From the NCBI GenBank assembly GCA_949840775.1, contig CATKXO010000001.1, forward strand, positions 1-64,000: a stretch of DNA of 64,000 bases, read 5' to 3'. Within the stretch, counting starts at the first letter, position 1, and each line of letters opens with the position of its first letter. Source of the stretch: an uncultured bacterium (GTDB lineage Bacteria; Bacillota; Clostridia; Oscillospirales; Oscillospiraceae). Of this stretch, positions 47,832-56,425 are shown in pieces. The notes under the pieces were generated by a model. That model had not been told where the DNA came from. It was given only the letters and a program-made list of their open reading frames with translations, and did not search any database. A program made the translations under genes and the position numbers.

Positions 47832-48848
47832 ATGACACACATTCCATTTGGTTCCACCGGCATTGCCATCGAAAAAAACGGCTTTGGCTGTCTGCCTATC
47901 CAGCGCATCTCCAAGGAGGAGGCTGCCCGCCTGCTCCGCAAGGCGGTGGATGGGGGCATGACCTACTTTGACACCGCCCGGGCCTATACCGACAGTGAGG
48001 AGAAGCTGGGCTATGCCTTTTCCGGTATCCGGGACAAGCTGGTGATTGCCACCAAGACCCACGCACAGACCGGTGCAGAGCTGTGGGAGCACCTGGAGAC
48101 CAGTCTTCGGATGCTGAATACCAGCTATATCGACATCTACCAGTTCCATAACCCCGCTTTCTGCCCCAGGCCGGGCGGGGAGGACGGCCTCTATGACGCC
48201 GCCCTGGAAGCAAAGGCCCAGGGCAAAATCCGCCACATCGCCATCACCAACCACCGGCTGACGGTGGCCCATGAGGCTATCGACTCCGGGCTGTATGCCG
48301 CCCTCCAGTTCCCATACAGCTACCTGTCCGGCCCCCGGGAGCAGGAGCTGGTGGACAAGTGCCGGGCCAAAGGGATGGGCTTTGTAGCGATGAAGGGTAT
48401 GGCCGGCGGACTGCTTCGCAGCGGCACCGCAGCCGCCGCCTGGATGGCCCGGCAGGAGGGCGTGGTCCCGATCTGGGGTGTGCAGCACGAATGGGAGCTG
48501 GACCAGTTCCTGGCCTGCGTGAAGGAGACCCCGGAGCTGACCCCCGAGCTCCAGGCCGTCATCGACCGGGACCGCTCGGAGCTCACCGGTGATTTCTGCC
48601 GGGGCTGCGGCTACTGCATGCCCTGTCCTGTGGGCATCGAGATCAACCAGTGTGCCCGGATGTCCCTCATGCTCCGCCGCGCCCCCTCCGCCGGCTGGCT
48701 CAGCGACCACTGGCAGGGGGAGATGAAGAAGATCGAAAACTGCCTCCACTGCGGCCGGTGCGCCGCCAAGTGCCCCTACGGTCTGGATACGCCCAGGCTG
48801 CTCCAGGATAACTACCGGGAATATTGGACGCATGTTTCACAGAATTAG
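47832..48848 (+). CDS. Aldo/keto reductase with C-terminal 4Fe-4S domain
   Basis: 338 residues. The TIM-barrel AKR part (1-250) has GFGCLPIQRI, the active-site Asp/Tyr region YFDTARAYTDSEEKLGYAF, TKTHAQTGAELWEHLETSL and GVQHEWELDQF. The C-terminal part has two cysteine clusters, CRGCGYCMPCPVG and CLHCGRCAAKCPYG, for 4Fe-4S clusters as in clostridial Fe-S AKRs. The substrate is unknown; electrons may come from ferredoxin rather than NADPH. It begins 10 bases after the SLH gene and ends at a strong terminator. Confidence 0.9.
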   Translation: MTHIPFGSTGIAIEKNGFGCLPIQRISKEEAARLLRKAVDGGMTYFDTARAYTDSEEKLGYAFSGIRDKLVIATKTHAQTGAELWEHLETSLRMLNTSYIDIYQFHNPAFCPRPGGEDGLYDAALEAKAQGKIRHIAITNHRLTVAHEAIDSGLYAALQFPYSYLSGPREQELVDKCRAKGMGFVAMKGMAGGLLRSGTAAAAWMARQEGVVPIWGVQHEWELDQFLACVKETPELTPELQAVIDRDRSELTGDFCRGCGYCMPCPVGIEINQCARMSLMLRRAPSAGWLSDHWQGEMKKIENCLHCGRCAAKCPYGLDTPRLLQDNYREYWTHVSQN

Positions 48849-48853
48849 CGCAG

Positions 48854-48889
48854 AAAACCGCCGCAGGTCCTGAGACCTGCGGCGGTTTT
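48854..48889. terminator. Bidirectional terminator
   Basis: A 16-base perfect stem AAAACCGCCGCAGGTC / GACCTGCGGCGGTTTT with loop CTGA, between the convergent AKR gene and the small minus-strand gene. Confidence 0.92.
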
Positions 48890-48896
48890 GCATGGT

Positions 48897-49112
48897 TTAG
48901 TACACCCGCTGCACACAGATACTCTGAGCGGAGATCTGGGGCGGAAGGCTAGCGGTCATCACGCCGTTATAGACGATGCGCACCTGGTCACCGGCGGCCA
49001 GATTGGTGGTGTTGTAGCCGGTATTGACCAGGACCTCCTGGCCGTTGGCGTTGTCGGTGACCAGCACCTGGGTACCCCAGGCCTGGACGACGGTGGCGGT
49101 CATAGTCACCAC
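48897..49112 (-). CDS. Small conserved protein, DUF3221/OB-fold-like
   Basis: 71 residues from a GTG start seven bases after AGGAGGT; an ATG three codons later is also possible. The pattern TATVVQAWGTQVLVTD, EVLVNTG, LAAGDQVRIVYNGVMTASLPPQISA is a compact beta-barrel signature resembling DUF3221-type proteins. Similar short proteins are common in Clostridia, often uncharacterised. No signal peptide. It is the last gene on the minus strand before the bidirectional terminator. Confidence 0.65.
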   Translation of the reverse strand: MVTMTATVVQAWGTQVLVTDNANGQEVLVNTGYNTTNLAAGDQVRIVYNGVMTASLPPQISAQSICVQRVY

Positions 49113-49178
49113 GGAAGTCACCTCCTGTTGGATCGAAGTCCATAACATCCTATGCGCCGGGACCGGAACGGGTGCGCC

Positions 49179-49751
49179 TCACAGGCTCTGGTACAGCGCG
49201 TCCCACTGGGCCAGGCAGCGTTCCAGAGGCTCTCTGGTGTTGATGGTGTGGAGGGCGGGAAACTGGGCCAGGCGCTCCTGGGAGAAGTCCTCCTGATCGG
49301 CCAGAAAGCGGCGGCAGAGCTCGGTATAGTCGGGGTGCTCCTGGCGCTCCTCCCGCTCCAGGCACCGCAGCAGCCGGGTGTGGTCGTCCACATGGAGATA
49401 AACCATCTGTACCTTGTCCGGACCGTAGCAGTCCATCAGGGCCGTGGCCCCCTCCAGAGTGGTGATGAGCAGGCGGTGGGCGTCCAGGGCAAAGCGGAGG
49501 GTGAAGTAGGTCCACAGCCCCTGAACGGTGTGGTACTCCCGCTTTTCGATCACCCGGCCCTCCGCCTCATATTGGCGCAGCTGCTCCTGGGTGACAAAGT
49601 GGTACTGCTGCCCGTCCGCCTCCCCCGTCCGCCGGGGGCGGGTGGTGTGGGGAATGACGGGGACCAGCTCGGGGTGCCGCTCCAGAATGCGGGCGCAGAG
49701 GGAGTCTTTTCCGGAGCAGCTCTTGCCCACCAGACAGAAAATCCGGTTCAC
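49179..49751 (-). CDS. Guanylate kinase-like P-loop protein
   Basis: 190 residues. P-loop LVGKSCSGKDSLC (7-19) with Asp in place of the usual Ser/Thr after Lys, then IPHTTRPRRTGEADGQQYHFVT, which matches the GMP-binding TTRxxRxxE region of guanylate kinases. A Tyr/Glu-rich segment (VIEKREYHTVQG) follows. Lid and later parts diverge from true Gmk, so it may act on another nucleotide or have a regulatory role. The GTG start overlaps the alaX stop (GTGA). Confidence 0.72.
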   Translation of the reverse strand: MNRIFCLVGKSCSGKDSLCARILERHPELVPVIPHTTRPRRTGEADGQQYHFVTQEQLRQYEAEGRVIEKREYHTVQGLWTYFTLRFALDAHRLLITTLEGATALMDCYGPDKVQMVYLHVDDHTRLLRCLEREERQEHPDYTELCRRFLADQEDFSQERLAQFPALHTINTREPLERCLAQWDALYQSL

Positions 49752-50917
49752 AAGGTCCCCTCCCTCTGGAAGAAGTTGGCGATTTCGGTCCGGGTGGCCT
49801 GGACGGAGCCCTGGACGAAGTCGGGCTTGCCCCCTCCCCGGCCGTTGAGGGCCGTGTTCAGCTCCTTGACAAGGGTACGCAGGTCGCCCCCCGCCCGGCC
49901 GACGGCGTACTTGTAGCCGTCCTCTTCTGTTCCGGAGAAGCAGGCGCAAAGCCCGCCGCAGCTGTGGAGCACCGCGTCGCACAGGCGGCGCAGGGCATCG
50001 GGGGAGAGACCCTCCTCAAAGAGGACCACGTCCCCGGCACCGGCATACTGTCCGGCCAGAGCGGAAAAGCGGCTTTCCTCCAGGGACATCAGGCGGGCCT
50101 TCAGGGCCTCATTCTCGGCCAGCAGCCGCGCCGCTGCCGCCCCTGTCTGGAGGGGATTGGCAGACAGCAGGTGGGAGACCTGGCTGTTCTGCGCCATCAC
50201 CTGACTGAGATACCGGAAGGCCCGGCCGCCGCACACCAGCTCAATGCGCACCCCCTCCCGGAACTTCTGCATGGACAGCAGCTTCACCAGCCCCACCTGC
50301 CCGGCGGAGCGGACATGGGTGCCGCAGCAGGCGCAGCAGTCCGCCCCAGGGAACTCCACAATGCGCACCTGCCCGGTGAGCTCCTTTTTGCTCCGGTAGT
50401 GGATGTGCTCCAGCTCCTCGCGGGAGGGGTAGGTAATCCGGACGGGCTGGTCCAGCCACAGGCAGCGGTTGGCCTCCTGCTCCAGCAGGGTGAGCTGGTC
50501 CTCCGTCAGGGGGAGGGACAGGTCGATGGTGACTACCTCCGCCCCCATATGAAAGCCCACGTTCTCGCAGCCCCAGAGGCAGTGGGTCAGCCCGGAGACG
50601 ATGTGCTCCCCGGAGTGCTGCTGCATCAGGTCAAACCGCCGGTCCCAGTCGATGATGCCGGTGACCGCCGTCCCCGTGTCCAGCGGGTGGTTGCAGGTGT
50701 GGACGATTTCCCCGTCCCGGTTGTGGACCTCCAGCACCTTGACCCGTTTTCCGTCCGTTTCCAGCACGCCCGTGTCGTAGGGCTGGCCGCCCCCCTCGGG
50801 GTAGAAGGCGGTGCGGTCCAGTACGATGTCAAAGCCCTTTTTCCCCTTTTCACAGGAAAGGACCTGGGCCTCAAATTTAACCAGGAAAGCGTCCTGTTCG
50901 TAGAGCTTTTCCGTCAT
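49748..50917 (-). CDS. alaX: Alanyl-tRNA editing protein AlaX-L
   Basis: 389 residues. Trans-editing enzyme that hydrolyses mischarged Ser- or Gly-tRNA-Ala. The N-terminal beta region has DRTAFYPEGGGQPYDTG. The zinc site is His101-x3-His105 (QQHSGEHIVSG) and Cys197-x3-His201 (CCACCGTHV). A coiled coil and a C-terminal DHHA1-like domain with GRGGGKPDFVQGSV end it. Lacks the synthetase catalytic domain. It overlaps gpsA by four bases (ATGA) and the kinase-like gene by four, so it is part of a tightly packed operon. Confidence 0.9.
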   Translation of the reverse strand: MTEKLYEQDAFLVKFEAQVLSCEKGKKGFDIVLDRTAFYPEGGGQPYDTGVLETDGKRVKVLEVHNRDGEIVHTCNHPLDTGTAVTGIIDWDRRFDLMQQHSGEHIVSGLTHCLWGCENVGFHMGAEVVTIDLSLPLTEDQLTLLEQEANRCLWLDQPVRITYPSREELEHIHYRSKKELTGQVRIVEFPGADCCACCGTHVRSAGQVGLVKLLSMQKFREGVRIELVCGGRAFRYLSQVMAQNSQVSHLLSANPLQTGAAAARLLAENEALKARLMSLEESRFSALAGQYAGAGDVVLFEEGLSPDALRRLCDAVLHSCGGLCACFSGTEEDGYKYAVGRAGGDLRTLVKELNTALNGRGGGKPDFVQGSVQATRTEIANFFQREGTL

Positions 50918-51915
50918 AGATAGCTCTCATCCCGCTCGGACCGCTTGGCCCGCTGCATCAGGTCGGTGATGACGGCGTGGACATCCCGGCCCTCGTAGAG
51001 GACCTCATAGGCCGCCTGGGCGATGGGCATCTCCACCCCCGCCTTCTGAGCCAGAGTTCGGGCGTTGGCGGCGGCGTAGTAGCCCTCTACCACCGCGCCG
51101 ATCTCCTTCACGGCCTCGTCCACCGGTTTGCCCTGGCCGATGAGGATGCCGCACCGGCGGTTCCGGGAGTGCATGGAGCAGCAGGTGACAATCAGGTCGC
51201 CTACGCCCGCAAGACCTGTAAAGGTGTCCTTCCTGCCGCCCAGGGCCACCCCAAGCCGGGCCATCTCGGCCAGTCCCCGGGTCATGAGCAGGGCCTTGGT
51301 GTTGTCGCCGTAGCCCATGCCGTCACAGCAGCCGGCGCACAGGGCGATGATATTTTTCAGGGCGGCGCAGATCTCGGTGCCGATTTTGTCGTCACTGGTG
51401 TACACCCGGAAGCGGTGATTCATAAACAGATCCTGGACCTGCTCCGCAACGGCCAGGTCGTCGGCGGCGGCTACCACCCCCGTGGGGATGTTCCGGCCCA
51501 CCTCCTCGGCGTGGGAGGGCCCGGACAGCACCACCACCGGGCACTTGCCCTGGACCTCCTCCTCGATGACCTGGCTCAGCCGTAGGGAGGAGTCCTTCTC
51601 AATGCCCTTGGACACCGACACCAGGATAGTCCCCGGGTCGGCCAGTTCCTTGAGCTGCTTGGCGGTGGACCGCACCGCGAAGGACGGGGTGGCCACCACC
51701 ACCAGCCCGCAGCCCTTTACAGCGGCCATGTCGGTGGTGAATTTCAATGTCTCGGGCAGGGAAACCCCCTTGAGCATGGGGTTCTCATGGGTCTCCCGGA
51801 GGACTTTCGATTCCTCCTCCGTGTAGGACCACAGGGTCACATCGTTGCCGTTTTCCAGCAACAGCAGGGCCAGGGCCGTCCCCCAGGCGCCGCTGCCAAG
51901 GACTGTGATTTTCAT
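50914..51915 (-). CDS. gpsA: NAD(P)H-dependent glycerol-3-phosphate dehydrogenase
   Basis: Makes glycerol-3-phosphate from dihydroxyacetone phosphate for lipid synthesis. 333 residues with nucleotide motif VLGSGAWGTALA (5-16), VVATPSFAVRSTAKQL, GPSHAEEVGRNIPT and the catalytic-lysine segment CAALKNIIALCAGCCDGMGYGDNTKALLMTRG. ATG 51915 follows GTGGAGGTA. In the classic der-plsY-gpsA order, separated from plsY by a family B repeat. Confidence 0.96.
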   Translation of the reverse strand: MKITVLGSGAWGTALALLLLENGNDVTLWSYTEEESKVLRETHENPMLKGVSLPETLKFTTDMAAVKGCGLVVVATPSFAVRSTAKQLKELADPGTILVSVSKGIEKDSSLRLSQVIEEEVQGKCPVVVLSGPSHAEEVGRNIPTGVVAAADDLAVAEQVQDLFMNHRFRVYTSDDKIGTEICAALKNIIALCAGCCDGMGYGDNTKALLMTRGLAEMARLGVALGGRKDTFTGLAGVGDLIVTCCSMHSRNRRCGILIGQGKPVDEAVKEIGAVVEGYYAAANARTLAQKAGVEMPIAQAAYEVLYEGRDVHAVITDLMQRAKRSERDESYL

Positions 51916-51946
51916 AGCGATTACCTCCACTTAATCTGAAATATTT

Positions 51947-52030
51947 GTGGGACCCGCCCCCCTGGGCGGGTCATTCTTTTTGGGCCTGCATTGCTTTGAG
52001 GATGGCCCGCCGAGGGCGGCGGGCCCCACA
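51947..52030. repeat. Family B repeat between plsY and gpsA
   Basis: GTGGGACCCGCCCCCCTGGG and ATGGCCCGCCGAGGGCGGCGGGCCCCACA, inside the der-plsY-gpsA operon. Confidence 0.85.
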
Positions 52031-52037
52031 GAAAGCC

Positions 52038-52709
52038 CTACCCCTTTTTATGTAGACTGAATTTGTTTTCCGTTCCGGTGAGCAGCCGGTGGATGTTCCC
52101 CCGGTGCATATACAAAATCAGCCCGCCAATGATGATAGACAGGATGAGGAGCACCGTGTCCTGATAGACGAACCAGGTGGCGAAGGGGAAGGACGCCCCG
52201 GCCCAGCAGGAGCCCAGGGAGACGTACCGGGTGAGCACCGCCAGCACCAGAAACCCGCCCCAGACCACCAGGGCGATTCTCCAGTCCAGCATCAGGGCGA
52301 TGGTCCCCCCAGACAGAATCCCCTTGCCGCCTTTGAAGTGGAACATACAGGGGAACATGTGCCCCAGTAGACACCACAACCCGGCCCAGTACCGGGCGTA
52401 TATCAGATCGAGGCTCCCGCTGCCGCCATAGCCGAGATAGGAAATCAGCCAGACACCGAACAGGATGGACACAATGGCTTTCAGCACGTCGCAGGATATG
52501 ACCACCAGAGTGAGGGGGCCGCCAAAGGTGCGGTAGAAGTTGGTCAGCCCGGCGTTGCCGCTGCCGTGGGTGCGGATGTCGTCGTGGAGAATATACTTGG
52601 AGACGATGACCGCCCCGTTGAAGCAGCCGCAGAGGTAAGCGACTACGGCGATGATGACGCCGCCGCAGATCAGGTCCATCATGACATCATTTAAGATATC
52701 CGTCAGCAT
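52038..52709 (-). CDS. plsY: Acyl-phosphate:glycerol-3-phosphate acyltransferase PlsY
   Basis: Integral membrane enzyme (223 residues) forming lysophosphatidate from acyl-phosphate. Motif 1 GSGNAGLTNFYRTFG, motif 2 FKGGKGILSGG and motif 3 around GNIHRLLTGTENKF are present with about six hydrophobic segments. The family consensus GxKGVAT is changed to GKGILSG, a mild variation. It lies two bases after der and upstream of gpsA, which supplies its substrate. Confidence 0.94.
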   Translation of the reverse strand: MLTDILNDVMMDLICGGVIIAVVAYLCGCFNGAVIVSKYILHDDIRTHGSGNAGLTNFYRTFGGPLTLVVISCDVLKAIVSILFGVWLISYLGYGGSGSLDLIYARYWAGLWCLLGHMFPCMFHFKGGKGILSGGTIALMLDWRIALVVWGGFLVLAVLTRYVSLGSCWAGASFPFATWFVYQDTVLLILSIIIGGLILYMHRGNIHRLLTGTENKFSLHKKG

Positions 52710-52711
52710 CC

Positions 52712-54037
52712 TTACCCCTCCTTCTCGCTCCGCTCCCGGACGGTGAGGCGGACCGGGGTGCCCTCCAGGCCAAAGGTGGAGCGGATCTGGTTCTCGATAT
52801 ACCGCTGGTAGGAGAAGTGGAACAGCCGCGCGTCGTTGCAGAAGCAGACGAAGTGGGGGGGCTTGACCCCCACCTGGGTCATATAGTAGACCTTCAGCCG
52901 CCGGCCCTTGTCGGTGGGAGGCTGGACCCTTGCGGTTGCGTCGGCCAGCAGGGAGTTGAGCATCCCGGTGGTGATCCGCATGGCGGCCTGGTTGTTCACG
53001 TAGTTGATGAGCTCAAAGAGCCGGTCCACCCGCTGGCCCGTCAGGGCGGAGATGAACACGATAGGGGCGTAGGTCATATAGGACAGGTCCCGCATCACGT
53101 CCTGACGCATCTTGTCCATGGTTTTGCCGTCCTTCTCGATGGCGTCCCACTTGTTGACCACGATGATGCAGGCTTTCCCCGCCTCGTGGGCCAGCCCGGC
53201 CACTTTCGTGTCCTGTTCCGTGACCCCCTCCTGGGCGTCAATCATGATGAGGCACACGTCGGAGCGTTCAATGGCCATGGTGGCCCGGAGGACGGAAAAC
53301 TTTTCGATCCGGTCGTCCACCTTGGACTTCTTCCGCATCCCAGCGGTGTCGATGAACAGGAACTTGCCCTGGTCGTTCTCAAAGTAGCTGTCCACCGCGT
53401 CCCGGGTGGTGCCGGCCACGTTGGAGACGATGACCCGCTCCTCCCCCAGAATCCGGTTCACCAGGGAGGACTTGCCCACGTTGGGCTTGCCGATGACGGC
53501 CACCTTGACCACGTCGTCCTCCTCTTCCTCCTCGTCCTCGGGGGGGAAGTGCTCAAAGCAGGCGTCCAGCAGGTCGCCGGTGCCGTGTCCGTGGACGGCG
53601 GAGACGGCGATGGGGGCCCCCAGGCCCAGGTTGTAGAACTCGTAGATGTCCGGGTTCTCCCGGCCGGTCTGGTCGGACTTGTTCACCGCCAGCACCACCG
53701 GCTTGCCAGAGCGCAGCAACATATTGGCCACCTCCTGATCGGAGGCGGTCATGCCCGTCTTGATGTCGCACACAAAGACAATCACCGTGGCGGTGCCGAT
53801 AGCGATCTCCGCCTGCTCCCGCATAAAAGAGAGAATCTGGTCGTCGGTGCCCGGCTCGATGCCGCCGGTGTCCACAATGTCAAAGGTGCGGTTTCTCCAT
53901 TCGCACTGGGCATACAGCCGGTCCCGGGTCACGCCGGGGGTGTCCTCCACAATGGACAGCCGTTGTCCGCACAGCTTATTGAACAGCATGGACTTGCCCA
54001 CGTTGGGCCGGCCCACAATGGCAACTAAGGGTTTCAT
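52712..54037 (-). CDS. der: Ribosome-assembly GTPase Der (EngA)
   Basis: 441 residues with two tandem G domains and a KH-like C-terminus; acts in 50S subunit maturation. The first G1 is GRPNVGKSMLFN (9-20) with DTGG at the G3 site; the second is GKPNVGKSSLVN with DTAGMRKK and the NKWD G4 motif. The C-terminal SFQRYIENQIR-like segment appears as FHFSYQRYIENQIRSTFGLEGTP. ATG 54037 follows GAGAGGAGGAAACC. Confidence 0.97.
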   Translation of the reverse strand: MKPLVAIVGRPNVGKSMLFNKLCGQRLSIVEDTPGVTRDRLYAQCEWRNRTFDIVDTGGIEPGTDDQILSFMREQAEIAIGTATVIVFVCDIKTGMTASDQEVANMLLRSGKPVVLAVNKSDQTGRENPDIYEFYNLGLGAPIAVSAVHGHGTGDLLDACFEHFPPEDEEEEEDDVVKVAVIGKPNVGKSSLVNRILGEERVIVSNVAGTTRDAVDSYFENDQGKFLFIDTAGMRKKSKVDDRIEKFSVLRATMAIERSDVCLIMIDAQEGVTEQDTKVAGLAHEAGKACIIVVNKWDAIEKDGKTMDKMRQDVMRDLSYMTYAPIVFISALTGQRVDRLFELINYVNNQAAMRITTGMLNSLLADATARVQPPTDKGRRLKVYYMTQVGVKPPHFVCFCNDARLFHFSYQRYIENQIRSTFGLEGTPVRLTVRERSEKEG

Positions 54038-54056
54038 AAGGTTTCCTCCTCTCAAA

Positions 54057-54191
54057 GCCTCCCTTCGCAAAGGGAGGTGTCACGGGCGAAGCCCGTGACG
54101 GAGGGTTTTCCCCAGTCGAAATGCATCTATCTCCTTGGAGAAAACCCCCACCCGGCTTCGCCGGGAGCCCCCTTTGCGAAGGGGGCCTTTT
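54057..54191. repeat. Palindromic intergenic repeat, family R1
   Basis: Inner hairpins GTCACGGGCGAAGCCCGTGAC and CCCGGCTTCGCCGGG; the first occurs only in this copy. It separates the minus-strand DUF512 gene from der. Confidence 0.85.
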
Positions 54192-54199
54192 GGCGCGAT

Positions 54200-55576
54200 T
54201 TACGGATTGTATCTATAAAATTCCTCATTCTCCCAGGCCAGACGCTGGGTCTTGGGGGTGAGCTCAATGCCGCAGATGGCGTCCAGCAGCTCATAGCCGT
54301 CCTGGGGGACGGCGGTGACGGGCACGCCCAGCTCCCGCTCCACATCGGCGGTGGTCACGTCGTCCAGGAACACGTTTTCACCGGAGCGGAGCATGGAGGC
54401 GGGGATGAGCAGGCGCTGTCCCAGCTCCTTTCCCCGGAGCTGGCCGATGAGGTCTCCCCCTGTGACCAGCCCGGCCACGGTGATGGTCTCACCGAAAAAG
54501 CGGTTGACAATGGGGTAGACCCTCCCCTCTATTGTACCACATTTTTCCCGGGCCTGTCCCACCAATTTTGCCAAAAATGGGGCGGCGGACACCCCGGTGG
54601 CGATGGAGAAGGGGACAGCCCCCTCCAGCTCCTGGGGCTCCATCAGGTCCAGGGCCCGCCCGAACTCCCGGCTGAGCAGGGTGAGCATCCCCACCCCGTT
54701 GTCCAGCTGGGTAAAGTCCTCAAAGTAGTCCTCTGCGGGGAGCTCCCGCCCGGCCAGCAGGTAGAACTCGTCGGAGCACCAGGCCAGCCTTGTCCCATGC
54801 TCCTCCAGGTGCCTTTGGGCGAAGGCCTCCACCTGGTCAATGAGGGCGGCGGCGGTGTCCCTGGTGTAGGTTTGCAGGGGGTACAATCCCTCCCGGTATT
54901 TGGTTACCCCCACGGGCACCACCGAAATGCTGTTAACAGCCGGGAACATGGCCGCCAGGTCGTGGAGGGTTCTGTCCAGGGCGGGGCCGTCGTTGATGCC
55001 GGGGCAGGAGACGATCTGGCAGTTCATGGTGATGTTATGTTGGGCGAACCGCTCCATAATGTCGATGCCCTGGCCCGCCCTGGGATTTTTCAGCATCTCC
55101 GCCCGCAGTGCCCGGTCGGTGGTGTGGACGGACACGTTAATGGGGGAGATGCGCAGGTCGATGATCCGCTGGACCTCACGGGGGGAGAGGTTGGTGAGGG
55201 TGAGGTAGTTGCCCAGGAGAAAGGAGAGGCGGGCGTCGTCGTCCTTGAAGTAGAGGGAGGGCCGCATCCCCGGCGGCATCTGGTCCACAAAGCAGAAGAT
55301 GCAGTGGTTGGCGCAGGACCGGGCCCGGTCCATGAGGTAGGTCTCGAACTCCAGCCCCAGGTCCTCGCCCTCGGACTTGCGGATACACAGGGTGCGGACG
55401 GCACCGTCCGCGCTGCGCAGAGTGAGCTCCAGCCGGGGGTCGTAGCCGTAGAATTTGTAGTCCAGCACATCCACAATGGGGTGGCCGTTGATGTGGGTCA
55501 GGGTTTCGCCCACCCGCACCCCCGCCCGGTGGGCCGGACTGCGGGGCGTTACCGCCTTGACGGCCGTCATGCTCAT
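54200..55576 (-). CDS. DUF512-family radical SAM-like protein with PDZ domain
   Basis: 458 residues. The N-terminal PDZ-like domain (about 5-70, with PRSPAHRAGVRVGETLTHINGHP) is followed by Cys88-x3-Cys92-x2-Cys95 (CANHCIFCFVDQ), a radical SAM-type cluster motif, and the DUF512 C-terminal region with MNCQIVSCPGINDG and LLAGRELPAEDYFEDF. The family often neighbours der, as here. Its reaction is unknown. ATG 55576 has AAAGGAGG seven bases upstream. It could lead an operon with der across the R1 repeat. Confidence 0.9.
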   Translation of the reverse strand: MSMTAVKAVTPRSPAHRAGVRVGETLTHINGHPIVDVLDYKFYGYDPRLELTLRSADGAVRTLCIRKSEGEDLGLEFETYLMDRARSCANHCIFCFVDQMPPGMRPSLYFKDDDARLSFLLGNYLTLTNLSPREVQRIIDLRISPINVSVHTTDRALRAEMLKNPRAGQGIDIMERFAQHNITMNCQIVSCPGINDGPALDRTLHDLAAMFPAVNSISVVPVGVTKYREGLYPLQTYTRDTAAALIDQVEAFAQRHLEEHGTRLAWCSDEFYLLAGRELPAEDYFEDFTQLDNGVGMLTLLSREFGRALDLMEPQELEGAVPFSIATGVSAAPFLAKLVGQAREKCGTIEGRVYPIVNRFFGETITVAGLVTGGDLIGQLRGKELGQRLLIPASMLRSGENVFLDDVTTADVERELGVPVTAVPQDGYELLDAICGIELTPKTQRLAWENEEFYRYNP

Positions 55577-55653
55577 GGATGCGCCTCCTTTTTCCGATAT
55601 CACGTCATTGTACTATAAATGTGTGGACTTTTCAAGAGGGACGTGGGCCAGGA

Positions 55654-55788
55654 GAGTGCCCTAACGCGCATTTTATCCGGAGATCAACTGTAGGGGCCGC
55701 CCCCCTGGGCGGCCCGAAACCAGGGGAGGCGTTGCATTTTGGCGGGCCGCCGAGGGCGGCGGCCCCTACATTAAAATCGGTGAAAAGG
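55654..55788. repeat. 135-bp repeat, copy B (inverted relative to copy at 39295)
   Basis: Reverse-complement match to 39295-39429 over 135 bases, including the non-palindromic flanks GCGCATTTTATCCGGAGATC and ACATTAAAATC. The divergent gap 55577-55911 holds this repeat and the ridA promoter; nothing else was recognised. Confidence 0.85.
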
Positions 55789-55827
55789 CCACTCCCGTGG
55801 GCCAGGGAATGTTCATGAAAAAAGGGA

Positions 55828-55856
55828 TTGTAAAATTCATCCTCTTGCAATATAAT
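55828..55856 (+). promoter_or_regulatory. Promoter of ridA
   Basis: TTGTAA (55828-55833) and TATAAT (55851-55856), 17-base spacer. Confidence 0.72.
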
Positions 55857-55911
55857 AGACCCATTATCAATGCTTTTCCAGTATTTTATCATGAATAAGG
55901 AGGACCTTTCC

Positions 55912-56286
55912 ATGAACAAGACAATTACTGCCCAAAACGCCCCCGCCGCTGTAGGCCCCTACTGCCACGCCAAGCTGGCCGGCAGCACCCTCTACACCTC
56001 CGGTCAGCTGGGCCTGGTCCCCGCCACCGGCGAGCTGCCCCAGGGCGTGGAGGCCCAGGCCGCCCAGGCTCTGGAAAACCTGAAGACGGTGCTGTCCGCC
56101 GCCGGGATGGGGGTGGAGGACGTGGTGAAAACCACCGTCTTCCTGACGGATATCAACGATTTTGCCGCAATCAACGCCATTTACGCCAACTGCTTTACCG
56201 GCGAGGCCCCCGCCCGCTCCTGCGTCCAGGTGGCCGCCCTGCCCAAGGGCGCGCTGTTTGAGATCGAGGCCGTAGCGGTCAAATAA
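55912..56286 (+). CDS. ridA: RidA family enamine/imine deaminase
   Basis: 124-residue trimeric protein that hydrolyses 2-aminoacrylate and related reactive enamines. Family patterns: AVGPYCHAKLAGSTLYTSGQLGL, AQALENLKTVLSAAGMG, VVKTTVFLTDINDF and the active-site Arg in PARSCVQVAALPKGALFEIEAVA. ATG 55912 follows AAGGAGGACC. It is followed, after a hairpin, by diaminopropionate ammonia-lyase, a PLP enzyme that generates 2-aminoacrylate, so the pairing makes biochemical sense. Confidence 0.95.
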   Translation: MNKTITAQNAPAAVGPYCHAKLAGSTLYTSGQLGLVPATGELPQGVEAQAAQALENLKTVLSAAGMGVEDVVKTTVFLTDINDFAAINAIYANCFTGEAPARSCVQVAALPKGALFEIEAVAVK

Positions 56287-56300
56287 GCCATGAACTTGCG

Positions 56301-56337
56301 GGAACGCTGGAGAGGCTGGCCTCTTCAGCGTTTCCTT
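56301..56337 (+). terminator. Hairpin after ridA, partial terminator
   Basis: GGAACGCTGGAGAGG / CCTCTTCAGCGTTTCC with one bulge and a weak TTTCCTTTG tail. A second hairpin GTTTCTGCCCCC / GGGGGACAGAAAC follows near 56359-56386. Read-through to dpaL seems likely. Confidence 0.6.
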
Positions 56338-56425
56338 TGACGGAAAACCCTTCTGTAGTTTCTGCCCCCTGCGGGGGACAGAAACAAAAAAGTTGGGCTG
56401 CAAAAGTGTTTCGGAGGAGGAAAAC

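Noticed and set aside
55677-55780. tRNA-like folding of the GC-rich intergenic repeats
   Set aside because: No T-loop GTTCRA, no acceptor stem and no CCA. The stems are simple palindromes.
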